DNA of 64,000 nucleotides from Helicobacter sp. 'house sparrow 1' (GTDB lineage Bacteria; Campylobacterota; Campylobacteria; Campylobacterales; Helicobacteraceae): NCBI RefSeq assembly GCF_900199585.1, contig NZ_FZQY01000004.1, positions 496,001 to 560,000 of the forward strand, read 5' to 3'. Shown piece by piece: positions 8,497 to 18,400 of this stretch (position 1 is its first letter; each line of letters starts with the position of its first letter). The notes under the pieces were generated by a model. It saw only the letters and a program-made list of their open reading frames with translations, ran no database searches and was not told where the DNA came from. The position numbers and the translations under genes were made by a program.

Positions 8497-8822
8497 CTTT
8501 TTGATTACTTTCGAAAATAGATTTTAATATTTCATAAGAATTCTTATCAAATACATAGAATGCTTTTTATCCTAAAAAACAAATCAATCTTTTTTGAGTT
8601 TAAAAATATAGATATCTAAAATTTTTAATATAAAAGGTTCTTTAAAAGATAGATTAAGCCTAAAGATTCTTATAAAAAACTTAGAAATACCTATCAAAAT
8701 AAAAGTGAAAATTAAGCTTGAATAAACACAGCATATTAAAAAATAAATAGCAATAAAACTGTATTACTATTAAATAAAGCAAAATAATTGTATAATGCTA
8801 AAAAATTAAATGAGGAGTTTTT
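8497..8822 (+). other. Intergenic stretch between the tRNA and the defence operon
   Basis: About 325 bases of very AT-rich sequence with no open frame of note. I see no repeat of the tRNA 3' end, no integrase remnant and no clear terminator. The only signal is the -10 box at 8791-8796. Confidence 0.6.
8791..8796 (+). promoter_or_regulatory. -10 box of the defence operon
   Basis: A consensus TATAAT in the context TTGTATAATGC lies 27 bases before the first start codon. It implies a short leader carrying the GAGGAG ribosome site at 8812-8817. No good -35 is visible. It is the only strong promoter-like sequence I see before the nine-gene run ending at 19111. Confidence 0.65.
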
Positions 8823-9407
8823 TTGCAAACACTTAAAGATATAGCACAGATACAAGTAGGGCTTACTCTTTCAAGAGCAAAGGCAACTTTGTCTGACTTG
8901 GAAAAATACCCCTATAAATGTGTTTCAATTAACGCTTTTCCAACAAATGGAAACACAATGCTTTGGGGATATGAAAATCAATACTTCTCTTCAGAAAAAA
9001 TTTCTAGTGACTATTTGACACAAGAGGGAGATGTGCTTGTGAGATTAAGAAGTCCAGTCCGATCCATTTATATTTCTAAAGCTGAAGAGGGCTTGCTTAC
9101 TTCATCTTTGATTGCAATTATGCGCCCAAATCCAAAAGTTGTCCTAGGGGAGTTTTTAGCTTTTTATCTCAATTCATCTTTGCCTCAAGCTTTTTTTCAA
9201 TCCAAAGTTAAAGGTACTACAATTCCAATGATTAAACTCTCTGACTTAAAAGATTTACAAATTCCCCTTCCTTCTATAGAAAAACAAAAAACTATTATTC
9301 AGTGGATGAAAGAGGGAGATAGGGAAATCTCTTTTTTAACCGAACTTACTAAGCAAAAAATATTACTCAAACAACAAATCTTTAAAACATTACTAGCAAA
9401 GGAGTAA
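8823..9407 (+). CDS. Short type I restriction specificity subunit (half HsdS)
   Basis: 194 residues, about half the length of a normal HsdS, with one target-recognition domain (about 1-150) and one conserved helical spacer ending in IPLPSIEKQKTIIQWM and a coiled coil. It starts with TTG, supported by GAGGAG five bases upstream, so its expression may be kept low. Half-length S proteins can act as dimers, giving a symmetrical DNA target, or can compete with a full-length S. A second, full-length HsdS is encoded downstream at 12031. It is placed before hsdM, with a two-base gap. It could instead be the cut-down relic of a full hsdS, but it has no internal damage. Confidence 0.8.
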   Translation: MQTLKDIAQIQVGLTLSRAKATLSDLEKYPYKCVSINAFPTNGNTMLWGYENQYFSSEKISSDYLTQEGDVLVRLRSPVRSIYISKAEEGLLTSSLIAIMRPNPKVVLGEFLAFYLNSSLPQAFFQSKVKGTTIPMIKLSDLKDLQIPLPSIEKQKTIIQWMKEGDREISFLTELTKQKILLKQQIFKTLLAKE

Positions 9408-9409
9408 AA

Positions 9410-10900
9410 ATGTCAGTATCAAAAGAAATAATTAATGCAGTTGTATGGAAAGCCTGCGATGGATTCCGTGGGAGTATAGATAGCTCAAAATACAAAGACT
9501 ATATATTAAGTATGCTTTTTGTCAAATATCTTTCTGATTTTTATAAAGAAAAATTACAAGTTTTGCAAAATAAATACAAAGGAGATGAGGAGAGAATCAA
9601 GCGAAGCTTGCAAAGAGAAAAGTTTGTCTTAGATCAAACCTGCACTTTTGATTTTTTACTTCAAAACAAAGAAGCTAATAATCTTGGCGAGCTTATCAAT
9701 AAAGCACTATCAAGAATAGAAGAAGATAACTCTAGCAAACTTGATGGGATTTTCCGTAATGTGGATTTTAATGATAAGAATCTCTTAGGAGAGATCAAAG
9801 AAAGAAATGCAGTTTTGAGAAATCTGCTTGAAGTTTTTGATGATGAAAGATTGGATCTTTCTCCTAGTAAAATTTCTCAAAGAGATGTAATTGGTGATGC
9901 TTATGAATACCTAATCTCAGAATTTGCAAGTGATGCAGGGAAAAAAGGAGGAGAGTTTTTCACCCCTAGCGAGGTTTCTACTCTTTTAGCTAAGCTTGTA
10001 GGTGCAAAAGAAGGGGAACGAATCTATGATCCAACTTGCGGATCTGGTTCTTTGCTAATCAAAGCAAGCAAAGAAGTAGGAAATGAAAATTTTGCTATCT
10101 ATGGACAAGAAAAAAACTCTCAAACCCACTCTCTTTGCCGGATGAATATGTTTTTACACGAAATTAATGATGCCAAAATTGAGTGGGGAGATACGATTAG
10201 AAATCCCTTGCAAATTCAAAATGATGCTTTGATGAAGTTTGATGTAATTGTAGCAAATCCACCTTTTTCACTCGAACAATGGGGGATTGATGAAGCTAGA
10301 GATGATAGATGGAAAAGATTTATAAACTACCCACTACCTCCTGAAAAGTGTGGAGATTATGCCTTTATCTTGCATATGATTTTCTCTCTTGCTCCTTTTG
10401 GTAGAATGGGAGTTGTGCTTCCTCATGGTGTTTTGTTCCGTGGAAGCAGTGAGGGCAAAATCCGCAAACAACTTATTGATGAAAATCTCCTTGATACAGT
10501 GATTGGACTTCCTGCTAATCTCTTTTATGGCACCTCAATTTCTGCGTGTATTTTGATTTTTAAGCGCAATAGAGAAAGGCAAGATATTCTTTTTATTGAT
10601 GCAAGCAGAGAGTTTCAAAAAAACAAACGCCAAAATAAGCTCACAGAGGAAAATATCACCAAGATTTTCACAACCTACCATCAGCGCCAAGAGATTGAAA
10701 AATATTCTCATATTGCTACCCTTGAAGAGATTAAAGAAAATGATTATAACCTCAACATTCCTCGCTATGTGGATACTTATGAGGAAGAGGAAGAGGTAGA
10801 TATCCCCTCTACACTTGCAAAAATTGCAAATCTTAATGAGGAAATTGCCAAAACGCAGAAAAAAATGGATGCTTACCTCAAAGAATTAGGACTAGTATGA
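9410..10900 (+). CDS. hsdM: Type I restriction-modification DNA methyltransferase HsdM
   Basis: 496 residues. An N-terminal helical HsdM domain (about 8-150) is followed by an N6-adenine methylase domain with GEFFTPSEV (181-189), the SAM motif DPTCGSGSL (207-215) and the catalytic NPPF (283-286). Both motifs are intact, so the protein should methylate adenines when bound to an S subunit, and with HsdR it completes the restriction complex. A consensus AAAGGAG lies upstream. Its TGA overlaps an ATG (ATGA at 10897-10900) that opens the 40-codon ORF. Confidence 0.93.
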   Translation: MSVSKEIINAVVWKACDGFRGSIDSSKYKDYILSMLFVKYLSDFYKEKLQVLQNKYKGDEERIKRSLQREKFVLDQTCTFDFLLQNKEANNLGELINKALSRIEEDNSSKLDGIFRNVDFNDKNLLGEIKERNAVLRNLLEVFDDERLDLSPSKISQRDVIGDAYEYLISEFASDAGKKGGEFFTPSEVSTLLAKLVGAKEGERIYDPTCGSGSLLIKASKEVGNENFAIYGQEKNSQTHSLCRMNMFLHEINDAKIEWGDTIRNPLQIQNDALMKFDVIVANPPFSLEQWGIDEARDDRWKRFINYPLPPEKCGDYAFILHMIFSLAPFGRMGVVLPHGVLFRGSSEGKIRKQLIDENLLDTVIGLPANLFYGTSISACILIFKRNRERQDILFIDASREFQKNKRQNKLTEENITKIFTTYHQRQEIEKYSHIATLEEIKENDYNLNIPRYVDTYEEEEEVDIPSTLAKIANLNEEIAKTQKKMDAYLKELGLV

Positions 10901-11019
10901 AAAAATTCTTTAGCGATTTAAGCAAATATTTTGGTTTTTTGGGTTATCATACTAGTAACAGACCCCTTACACCTCTAGCCTCTAAGGTTAAGTGCCAACT
11001 AGGGGGTTTTACGCTATGA
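10897..11019 (+). CDS. 40-codon ORF linking hsdM to the Abi_2 gene
   Basis: An unbroken frame of 40 codons plus stop. Its ATG overlaps the hsdM stop (ATGA) and its TGA overlaps the start of the Abi_2 gene (ATGA at 11016-11019). The product starts MKKFFSDLSKYFGFLGYH and is otherwise basic with no recognisable domain. The exact fit at both ends argues for a role in translational coupling or for a small real protein, but an insertion scar that happens to be open is possible: the second half overlaps a hairpin at 10966-10992. Not recognised as any known family. Confidence 0.4.
   Translation: MKKFFSDLSKYFGFLGYHTSNRPLTPLASKVKCQLGGFTL
10966..10992 (+). repeat. Hairpin inside the hsdM-Abi junction, perhaps a transposon-end relic
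   Basis: CTTA-C-ACCT (10966-10974) pairs with AGGTTAAG (10985-10992), an eight-pair stem with one bulged C and a ten-base loop. It is flanked by CCCC on the left and GGGGG on the right. Such subterminal hairpins with flanking C and G runs remind me of IS200/IS605-type ends, but no transposase is nearby. It could also limit readthrough between hsdM and the Abi_2 gene. Confidence 0.35.
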
Positions 11020-11903
11020 GCTTCCAAAAATCTTCTAAAACTTATCAAGAGTTAGTTCAAATCCTTAAAGATAGAAATCTGGTTGTTTCTGATGAGAGTA
11101 GAGCAGTTGATTTTCTAAGTAGGGTTCATTACTATCGATTGAGTGCTTATTATCCTCCCTTTCAAAGCAAAAAGGATTCTTTTGATCCAAATATTACTTT
11201 TGAGGATATTGTCAGGCTTTATGAGTTTGATGCAGAGCTAAGAAAATTTGTTTTTGCTTATATTGAGAAAGTTGAGATTGCTTTAAGGGCGAAAATAGTC
11301 CAAGTTCATACGCAACGATATGGAACACTTGGATATGCTGAAAATATAAAATCTCTTGATATGACAAATATGAAAAATATGTCTATCTATTGCGAAGTTG
11401 CACACAATATCCAGAAAGAAAAGACAAGAACAAAAGAGGTATTTGTGCAACACTTCAAAGATAATTGTAAAATGAATGATCTACCTCTATGGGCTTGTGT
11501 AGAACTTTTGTCCTTTGGAAATCTATCAAAACTTTTTTCGATTTTGCTTCCCCAAGATAAAAAGGCGATTTTGCAAGATTTTGGATTGAATCTTCATCCA
11601 AAACCTTTCCAGAATTGGCTAATGTGTTTGACTACGATTTGTAATATTTGTGCTCATCACGCAAGACTATGGAATCGAGTGATTGGCACCGAGTTTGTTA
11701 TCCCAAATAAAACAAGTTTTTTACACAAGGAGGTTAATAGAAGAAAGATTTTCTTCGCTCTTAGTGTTTTAGCTCAAATCCTCAAAGATTCTTCTATTAA
11801 AGTAGAATTTAAAGCCCTATTAGACAAATATCCCACAATCCCTACAAAATCTATGGGAATCCCACAATCTTGGGAAGATCTAAGCCCTTGGAGTAACCTA
11901 TGA
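11016..11903 (+). CDS. Abi_2 / AbiD-AbiF family abortive infection protein
   Basis: 295 residues from the ATG at 11016; an earlier in-frame GTG at 10992 lacks a better ribosome site. Family features are the N-terminal HYYRLSAYYPPF (about 43-54), the acidic FEDIVRLYEFDAELR (about 65-79), and the C-terminal NWLMCLTTICNICAHHARLWNR with the N-x3-HHARLWNR motif near 215-236. AbiD/F proteins of lactococci block phage growth; the HH-R motif resembles HEPN RNase sites, so RNA cleavage is an inference. It sits between hsdM and the full-length hsdS in one coupled operon, so it is likely co-expressed with the restriction system. The stop overlaps the next small ORF. Confidence 0.82.
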   Translation: MSFQKSSKTYQELVQILKDRNLVVSDESRAVDFLSRVHYYRLSAYYPPFQSKKDSFDPNITFEDIVRLYEFDAELRKFVFAYIEKVEIALRAKIVQVHTQRYGTLGYAENIKSLDMTNMKNMSIYCEVAHNIQKEKTRTKEVFVQHFKDNCKMNDLPLWACVELLSFGNLSKLFSILLPQDKKAILQDFGLNLHPKPFQNWLMCLTTICNICAHHARLWNRVIGTEFVIPNKTSFLHKEVNRRKIFFALSVLAQILKDSSIKVEFKALLDKYPTIPTKSMGIPQSWEDLSPWSNL

Positions 11904-12034
11904 AAAGCAATCAGATTCAAAATATTTATTTTTTACAAACCACTCAACTCTTTTTAAAATGGAAAGAGTTGGCTAGAGCGTTTAGGTGGTTGTTTTTATT
12001 TTGGAAAAGACCACTTACAAAGGAAAGAAGATGA
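11900..12034 (+). CDS. 44-codon ORF linking the Abi_2 gene to hsdS
   Basis: An unbroken frame of 44 codons. Its ATG overlaps the Abi_2 stop (ATGA at 11900-11903) and its TGA overlaps the hsdS start (ATGA at 12031-12034), the same arrangement as the 40-codon ORF before the Abi_2 gene. The product is basic with an aromatic centre (FRWLFLFWKRP) and no domain I recognise. An AAAGGAAAG site near its end suits the hsdS start. It may simply couple translation, or be a tiny protein; not a known family. Confidence 0.4.
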   Translation: MKSNQIQNIYFLQTTQLFLKWKELARAFRWLFLFWKRPLTKERR

Positions 12035-13209
12035 TTCCTAAAGGCTATAAACACACAGAAATTGGAATCTTGCCAGAGGATTGGGAAGTGGTGAGATTGG
12101 GGGAGGTGTGTGAGATTCATAATGGTTTTGCCTTTCAGTCAAAGAAGTTTAAAAAATGCGGATTCCCAATAGTTCGGATATCTAATATAAAAGATGATAA
12201 TTCAATCTCTCTAGAAGAGATAGTTTATTTTTCATTTGATGATTATAAAAATAAAAACTTTAATAAATTTATGGTTTGCCAAAATGATATTTTGGTTGCT
12301 TTATCTGGAGCGACAACTGGGAAGATAGGGAAAATGCAAGAAAAAGTCACTCTGTATTTAAATCAGCGAGTTGGAAAATTTCAGCCTATGGAAAAGTTAA
12401 GTAATGATTTCCTCTATCACTACTTACTACTTCAATCTGATTTACTTCTTTTATTATCTGGAGGAGGGGCTCAGCCAAATTTAAGTACAAAAACAATTAA
12501 AAATAAAATACATATCCCCCTCCCACCGCTTGCAGAGCAAGAAAAAATCGCTAGAGTATTAAGCACTTGGGATACTCAAATCCAAAATTTAAAATCTCTT
12601 ATTGCAGAAAAACAAAATCTCAAAAAAGGGCTTTGCCAGATCCTACTTTCAGCCAAAATGCGCCTTGTAGGTTTTGATGAACCTTGGCAAGTGGTGAGAT
12701 TGGGAGATATCTTGGAATACGAGCAACCAACAAAATATTTAGTTTCAAGTACAGAGTATGATGATTCTTATATAACGCCTGTTTTGACAGCAGGAAAAAC
12801 TTTTATTTTAGGATATACCGATGAAATGGAAGGAATTTACACCAACCTCCCAATTATTCTTTTTGATGATTTTACGACGGCAAGCCAATATGTAGATTTT
12901 TCTTTTAAAGTCAAATCATCAGCATGCAAAATTCTTAAGCTTAAGAGATCAGAGTTTAATTTAAGAGTTATATTTGAGACTATGCAGAGATTAGACTTTG
13001 TGGCAGACGATCATAAAAGATATTGGATTTCAGAGTATCAAAATCAAGAAATTTTTCTACCTAATGCAAAAGAGCAAGAGAAAATTGCAGAGATTCTAAG
13101 CGAGGCAGACAATGAAATCACGCTTCTTACTCAAAAACTAGAATCTCTCAAATCCCAAAAAAAAGGACTAATGCAAAAATTACTAAATGGAAAAGCGAGG
13201 GTGAAATAA
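12031..13209 (+). CDS. hsdS: Type I restriction specificity subunit HsdS, full length
   Basis: 392 residues with the standard two-fold layout: target-recognition domain 1 (about 15-150), a conserved helix with IPLPPLAEQEKIARVLSTWD, domain 2 (about 210-345), and a second helix with LPNAKEQEKIAEILSEAD. It reads a bipartite DNA target for HsdM and HsdR. The start MIPKGYKHTEIGILPEDW is typical of HsdS, preceded by AAGGAAAG; a GTG 45 bases upstream is in frame but unlikely. It ends with a one-base overlap (TAATG) with the RloC-like gene. The repeated helices could recombine with the half-length hsdS at 8823. Confidence 0.9.
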   Translation: MIPKGYKHTEIGILPEDWEVVRLGEVCEIHNGFAFQSKKFKKCGFPIVRISNIKDDNSISLEEIVYFSFDDYKNKNFNKFMVCQNDILVALSGATTGKIGKMQEKVTLYLNQRVGKFQPMEKLSNDFLYHYLLLQSDLLLLLSGGGAQPNLSTKTIKNKIHIPLPPLAEQEKIARVLSTWDTQIQNLKSLIAEKQNLKKGLCQILLSAKMRLVGFDEPWQVVRLGDILEYEQPTKYLVSSTEYDDSYITPVLTAGKTFILGYTDEMEGIYTNLPIILFDDFTTASQYVDFSFKVKSSACKILKLKRSEFNLRVIFETMQRLDFVADDHKRYWISEYQNQEIFLPNAKEQEKIAEILSEADNEITLLTQKLESLKSQKKGLMQKLLNGKARVK

Positions 13210-15434
13210 TGATAAAAAGTATAGTGCTTAAAAATGTAGCAAGTTATAAAAATGAAACAACTTTAACAACAGATAAAAGAGTCAATCTGATTTATGGGTT
13301 AAACGGTGCAGGGAAGACACAAATTTCTAGATTTTTGGCTAGTTATAGTAGGGGAAATGATGATGAAGTATTTCAAGAATGCAGCTTAAATATAGATGGT
13401 GATGCAAAAATTTTAGTTTATAACCAAGATTTTGTAGATAGTGAATTTTATACAAGTGATCCACTGAAAGGAATCTTTTCACTTTCACAAGAAGACATAG
13501 CAATAGTGGAACAAATTGAAAAACTCAATTCAAGCAAAATAAAATTAGAGGCGCAAAAGCAAAAACATGAAGAGCAAAAAGAGCAATGTGAAGAATTGAT
13601 TATAAAAGAATATGAAGAATTGAAAGAAAAACTTTGGGAGATTAAAGGGGAAAAAATTAAAAAAGGTTCAATTTTAGAGAATCTTCTTGTGGGAAAAAAG
13701 CAAAAGCAGAGTTTTTGTGTTTATATGCTTAAAATTTTTTCTAAAGAGAAAGTGGAGACTCAAATTGATATTAAAGATTTAGAGAATAGGTATAGGCAGA
13801 TTCAAGAAACACAAGAGGAGATTCAGCCTATCCAAGATATAAATATTAAAACCTTGTTTCCAATAGAGCAAGATTTAATTTTTCAGGAAAGTATTGTTGG
13901 GAACGAGAATAGTACAATCGCAGGATTTATTAAAGAATTGGGGAATGAATCTTGGGTTAAGGCAGGAAGAGAATGGATATCTGAAGATTCTGGTAAATGT
14001 CCTTTTTGTCAAGGGGAAACAATTACTCTAGAATTTCGAGAGCAAATCAAGAGCTATTTTGATGAAAATTATGAAAAAAAACTCACAATTCTAGAACAAA
14101 ATTTGCGGAGTTATGAGAGTGAGATAAAGAAGATTCCTAGTATTGAAAGTTTCGAAAGAAAGGGATTTTTGGATCTAGAAAAGGATGGGGTAAGAAGTCT
14201 ATATGATAAGCTAATCATAAATTTAGAAAAGAATCTGAGATTCATAAATGAGAAAATACATGATCCAAGTCAAAAGATTAAACTCTCTGATTCTGGAGAA
14301 TATGTAGATAAACTTAATAAGATTTTTGGAGAAAAAAATTTACAAATCGACGCTTTTAACCAAGAACTTAGAAATAAAAAAGAAGCAAGGGGTAAGATAG
14401 AAAAGGAGTTTTGGGAGTATTTATCAGAACAATGTTTTGAGAAGATTAGCGATTATAAAGAAATTTACACAAAAAAACAAAATGAAATTGAAGGATATTG
14501 CAAGGCGATTTTGGCTCTTGAAGGCAAAATACAAAAAGGCAATAAAGATATCGAAGAATTAGAAAAAAATACTTCAACAACAAAAGAAGCTGTTAGTAAT
14601 ATCAATAGCTATTTAGAGGGGTTAGGAATTTGTAGTTTTCGTATCGTGCAAGTTGAGGAAGATAACAACTTCTTTTATCGAATTACAAGAGATTTTACCA
14701 AAAAGGATATTTTCACTACTTTGAGTGAGGGAGAGAAAACTCTTATTAGTTTTTTGTATTTTTTAGAGATTTGTAAGGGAAAACGAAAGCAAGATGAGGA
14801 GTATGGTAAAAAAATTATCGTGATTGATGATCCGATTTCGAGTTTATCTCATAACTATGTTTTTGATATGGCTCAACTCATCAAAGATTTGTTTTTAGAG
14901 GAAAAGTGCAAAATCTCTCATGTTGAACAGATTTTTATCCTTACTCATCATTTGTATTTTTTCCATGAATTGCGAGGATATAAAGAAGCATACAGCAACA
15001 ATATACAATGTTTTAGAATCTTGAAATCTGATGGACAAATATCGCAAATTGAAAAAATTGGTGGTAATCAAATTCTGAATGAGTATCAAAGTTATTGGCA
15101 AATCTTAAAAGATTGTAGGGATAACCAAAATCCTAATTATTTGGCAGTAATTCCAAATATTATGAGAAATATTTTGGAATACTTTCTTGGTTTCACTAAA
15201 AAATCAAAGATAAATATAATAAAAAGAGGAGAAAGTGAATTAGACAAAGCTTTTTATCGTTATATTAATCGAGAATCGCATTCTTTTATGTCTAATATTG
15301 TGGATGGAAAAGAGGTGGATTTTAAATTCTTTTTGAATAAATTTAGACAGGTTTTTGATGATTTGGGATATTTAGAACATTATGAAACTATGATGAAAGA
15401 GAACCAACAAGAGGATTTTGAAAATGAAGAATAA
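13209..15434 (+). CDS. rloC: RloC/PrrC-like anticodon nuclease candidate with ABC-type ATPase and zinc-hook motif
   Basis: 741 residues. The ATPase is split in the SMC/Rad50 way: Walker A GLNGAGKT (30-37) at one end and signature LSEGEK (505-510), Walker B IIVIDDP (536-542) and the switch LTHH (578-581) at the other. Long coiled coils lie between, with a CPFC zinc-hook motif at 264-267. In the C-terminal region R653-xxx-E657 and H691 match the spacing of the catalytic Arg-Glu-His triad remembered for the anticodon nuclease PrrC (R320, E324, H356). RloC proteins combine all these parts and cut tRNA in the anticodon loop. Its position between hsdS and hsdR is where PrrC and RloC genes occur. 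It overlaps hsdR by 11 bases. Nuclease activity is inferred. Confidence 0.75.
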   Translation: MIKSIVLKNVASYKNETTLTTDKRVNLIYGLNGAGKTQISRFLASYSRGNDDEVFQECSLNIDGDAKILVYNQDFVDSEFYTSDPLKGIFSLSQEDIAIVEQIEKLNSSKIKLEAQKQKHEEQKEQCEELIIKEYEELKEKLWEIKGEKIKKGSILENLLVGKKQKQSFCVYMLKIFSKEKVETQIDIKDLENRYRQIQETQEEIQPIQDINIKTLFPIEQDLIFQESIVGNENSTIAGFIKELGNESWVKAGREWISEDSGKCPFCQGETITLEFREQIKSYFDENYEKKLTILEQNLRSYESEIKKIPSIESFERKGFLDLEKDGVRSLYDKLIINLEKNLRFINEKIHDPSQKIKLSDSGEYVDKLNKIFGEKNLQIDAFNQELRNKKEARGKIEKEFWEYLSEQCFEKISDYKEIYTKKQNEIEGYCKAILALEGKIQKGNKDIEELEKNTSTTKEAVSNINSYLEGLGICSFRIVQVEEDNNFFYRITRDFTKKDIFTTLSEGEKTLISFLYFLEICKGKRKQDEEYGKKIIVIDDPISSLSHNYVFDMAQLIKDLFLEEKCKISHVEQIFILTHHLYFFHELRGYKEAYSNNIQCFRILKSDGQISQIEKIGGNQILNEYQSYWQILKDCRDNQNPNYLAVIPNIMRNILEYFLGFTKKSKINIIKRGESELDKAFYRYINRESHSFMSNIVDGKEVDFKFFLNKFRQVFDDLGYLEHYETMMKENQQEDFENEE

Positions 15435-18400
15435 TCAAACAACCTACTCAACTTCTGAAGCCATCACTATCCAAAAGCCCTTAGTAGAATTTCTTAAAAA
15501 GATGGGCTATCACTACATTTCTCCCAAAGAAATGCAAAACTATAGGACAAATACAAAAGAAGTCTTGCTTAAAGATATTTTGCGCACCCATCTCTCTAAA
15601 GCCTCCTTTTCTCACAAAGGTCAAAATTATTATTTTTCTACCGAAGGAATTGAGCGGGCAATCAGAGAGCTAGAAACCCCCTCAAGCGAAGGATTGCTTA
15701 AAAGTAACGAAACTTTAACAACTAAACTTCTACAGGGTATAGAAGTTCCCCAATCCCTCCAAGATGGCAGTAGCAAAAATCAAACTCTCCTTCTTATTGA
15801 TTTTGAAAATCCTGACACTAATGATTTTAGTTTCACAGAAGAATTTGAAGTGCTAAGAGCTCAAGAAGAGGGTGGGGAGAAGCATAGGCGTCCTGATATC
15901 GTGGTATTTGTCAATGGAATCCCTCTTGTAGTGATTGAACTTAAAAAATCTGGAGTTGATATTAAAGAGGGGATTTCTCAAATGATTCGCAATCAAAAAA
16001 ATGGCGAGATTCCTCATTTTTTTAGATTCATTCAGATGACTTTGGTAGGAAATAACCAAGATGCCAAATATGCTACCACAGGCACCCCAGCTAAGTATTA
16101 TGCGAGATGGGTAGAAGAAGATGAAAAATATCTTTCTCCATTTTCTGGAGAGAAAAATGCTAATGCAATTGAAAAGCTTGTATTTTCTCTTTTGAGTAAA
16201 GAGCGATTATTGGAGATGATTTATTCTTTTATTGTGTTTGAGAAGTTGCAAAAAAAGATAGCACGCCATCAGCAATATTTTGCGATTAAAAGAACACTTG
16301 TTCGCATTCAAAACGACAAAGGAGAATCAAGACAAGGAGGTTTGATATGGCACACTCAAGGCAGTGGAAAATCTCTTACTATGAGTTTAATGGCTACAGT
16401 GATAAAAAAGAATATTCCTAGAGCTAGGATTATTGTCGTTACTGATCGCAAAGATTTAGATATCCAGATTCATAAAGTTTTTCAAGCAAGTGGTATTAGT
16501 GTCTCTCGTGCAAGAAATTCTTTGCATTTAAAAGATCTTTTGTCTTCTGGTGTGAGGGTGATTACAACGCTTGTGCATAAATTTTATGATGTTAAAGACA
16601 AGGTAGGAGAAGATAGGGATGTTTTTGTGCTTGTAGATGAGGCTCATCGCACTCAAAGTGGACTTTTGCATAATGCGATGAAGAGAGTTTTCCCTAATGG
16701 ATGTTATATTGCTTTTACAGGGACACCATTACTTAAAAAAGATAAAAGTTCTGTTCAAAAGTTTGGAGGATTTATCCATAAATATACAATTGAGCAAGCC
16801 CTAAGAGATGAAGCGATTGTGCCACTATATTATGAAGGGCGCATTGCTGATCAATTTGTCAATAATCAAGATGCTCTCAATCGTCGATTTGAAATGCTTT
16901 CAAGAGATCTAAGCAAAGAGCAAAAAGCTGACCTTAGGGCAAAAATCTCTCGTTTCCAAAGACTTGCCCCCAATCGCGAACGCCTAGAAGAGATTGCACT
17001 AGATATTTCTATTCATTTTGAGAAGATACGCCCTTTTAAAGCAATGCTTGCTACAAGCTCTAAATATGAAGCAATTAAATATCATCAAATTTTTCAAAAA
17101 AATAATTGGCTTAAAAGTGCTTTTGTTATCTCTGCTCCTGATATGAGAGAGGGGTATGAAGATATCAATCAAAGCAATCAAGATGAGGTAAGAAAAGCTT
17201 GGGAAGACTTGATGAAAGAATTCTCAAATGAAGAGACTTATATGGAATACATTCAAGATAATTTTGCCAATGGAGATGAAATTGAGCTTTTGATTGTTGT
17301 AGATAAACTTTTGACAGGATTTGATGCACCTAGCGTGTGTTGCCTTTATCTGGATAAAACACTTAGAGATCATAGTCTTTTACAAGCTATTGCAAGAGCT
17401 AATCGGATTTTTGAAAATAAGGATTTTGGAATTATTATTGATTATCGTGGATTGCTTGATAATTTAAGTAAAGCCCTTGTTGATTATGAGGTTTTGGCTG
17501 GATATGAGGAGGGAGATATTGCCAAAGCAGTGATTAGTCTGCAAAAGCAGTCTTTAGATGTAAGGGAGAAATTTCAAGCCTTGCAAGATTTTTTTATCAA
17601 GTGTCAAGTACAAGAAGATTATGAGATATTTTTAGAAGATAGAGAGAGGCGTGAGAAGTTCTACTCACTTCTTTTAGAGTTTTCAAAGAGTCTCCAGCTC
17701 CTTTTTTTAGGCGAGGGGTATCAGGATGAAATCAAAGATTCAGAAGTAGAGATATTTAAAAAAGCTTTGAAATTTTATGTAGAGCTTAAGCGCAGTGTTC
17801 AGCTTCGCTATCACGAAAAAGTGGATTTTAGAAATTATGAAAAACAAATGCAAGAGCTTATTGATCGCTATATTGGAGCAAATGAAGTAGAGGTATTAGT
17901 AGAGCTTGTAGGGGTGTTTGATGAGAGATTTTTAGGTGAAGAGAAGCAATTGGGATCTGATAGTGCAAAAGCAGATCGGATTATAAATGCCATAAATCAA
18001 GTTATTACTCAAGAAAGGGTAAAGAATCCATTTTTCTATGATGAATTAAGTAAGCAGATTAAAGATGTATTAGAAAAATATAAGCAGGGAAGAATCCAAG
18101 AAGTAGAAAAGCTATTTGAAGCTAAAAAAATCTTAGAGAATCTAAGGGGCTATAGTAATAATGATCAGGGAAGTTATCCAAAAGACTTGGTGAAAAACGC
18201 CCAAAAAGCTTTTTATGATAATCTTAAATCAAGGTTTGATGATGAGGAAAAATTGGTGAAATTTATTCTTGAGCTTGATGAGGTATTTGTGCAAAAATCT
18301 CAAAAACCTGATTGGGAATATAATCTAGAGATTGCTAAGCAAATTGATCAAGCAATCGATGATTTGCTCTATGAGTATGATATTCTTATTCCATCTCAAG

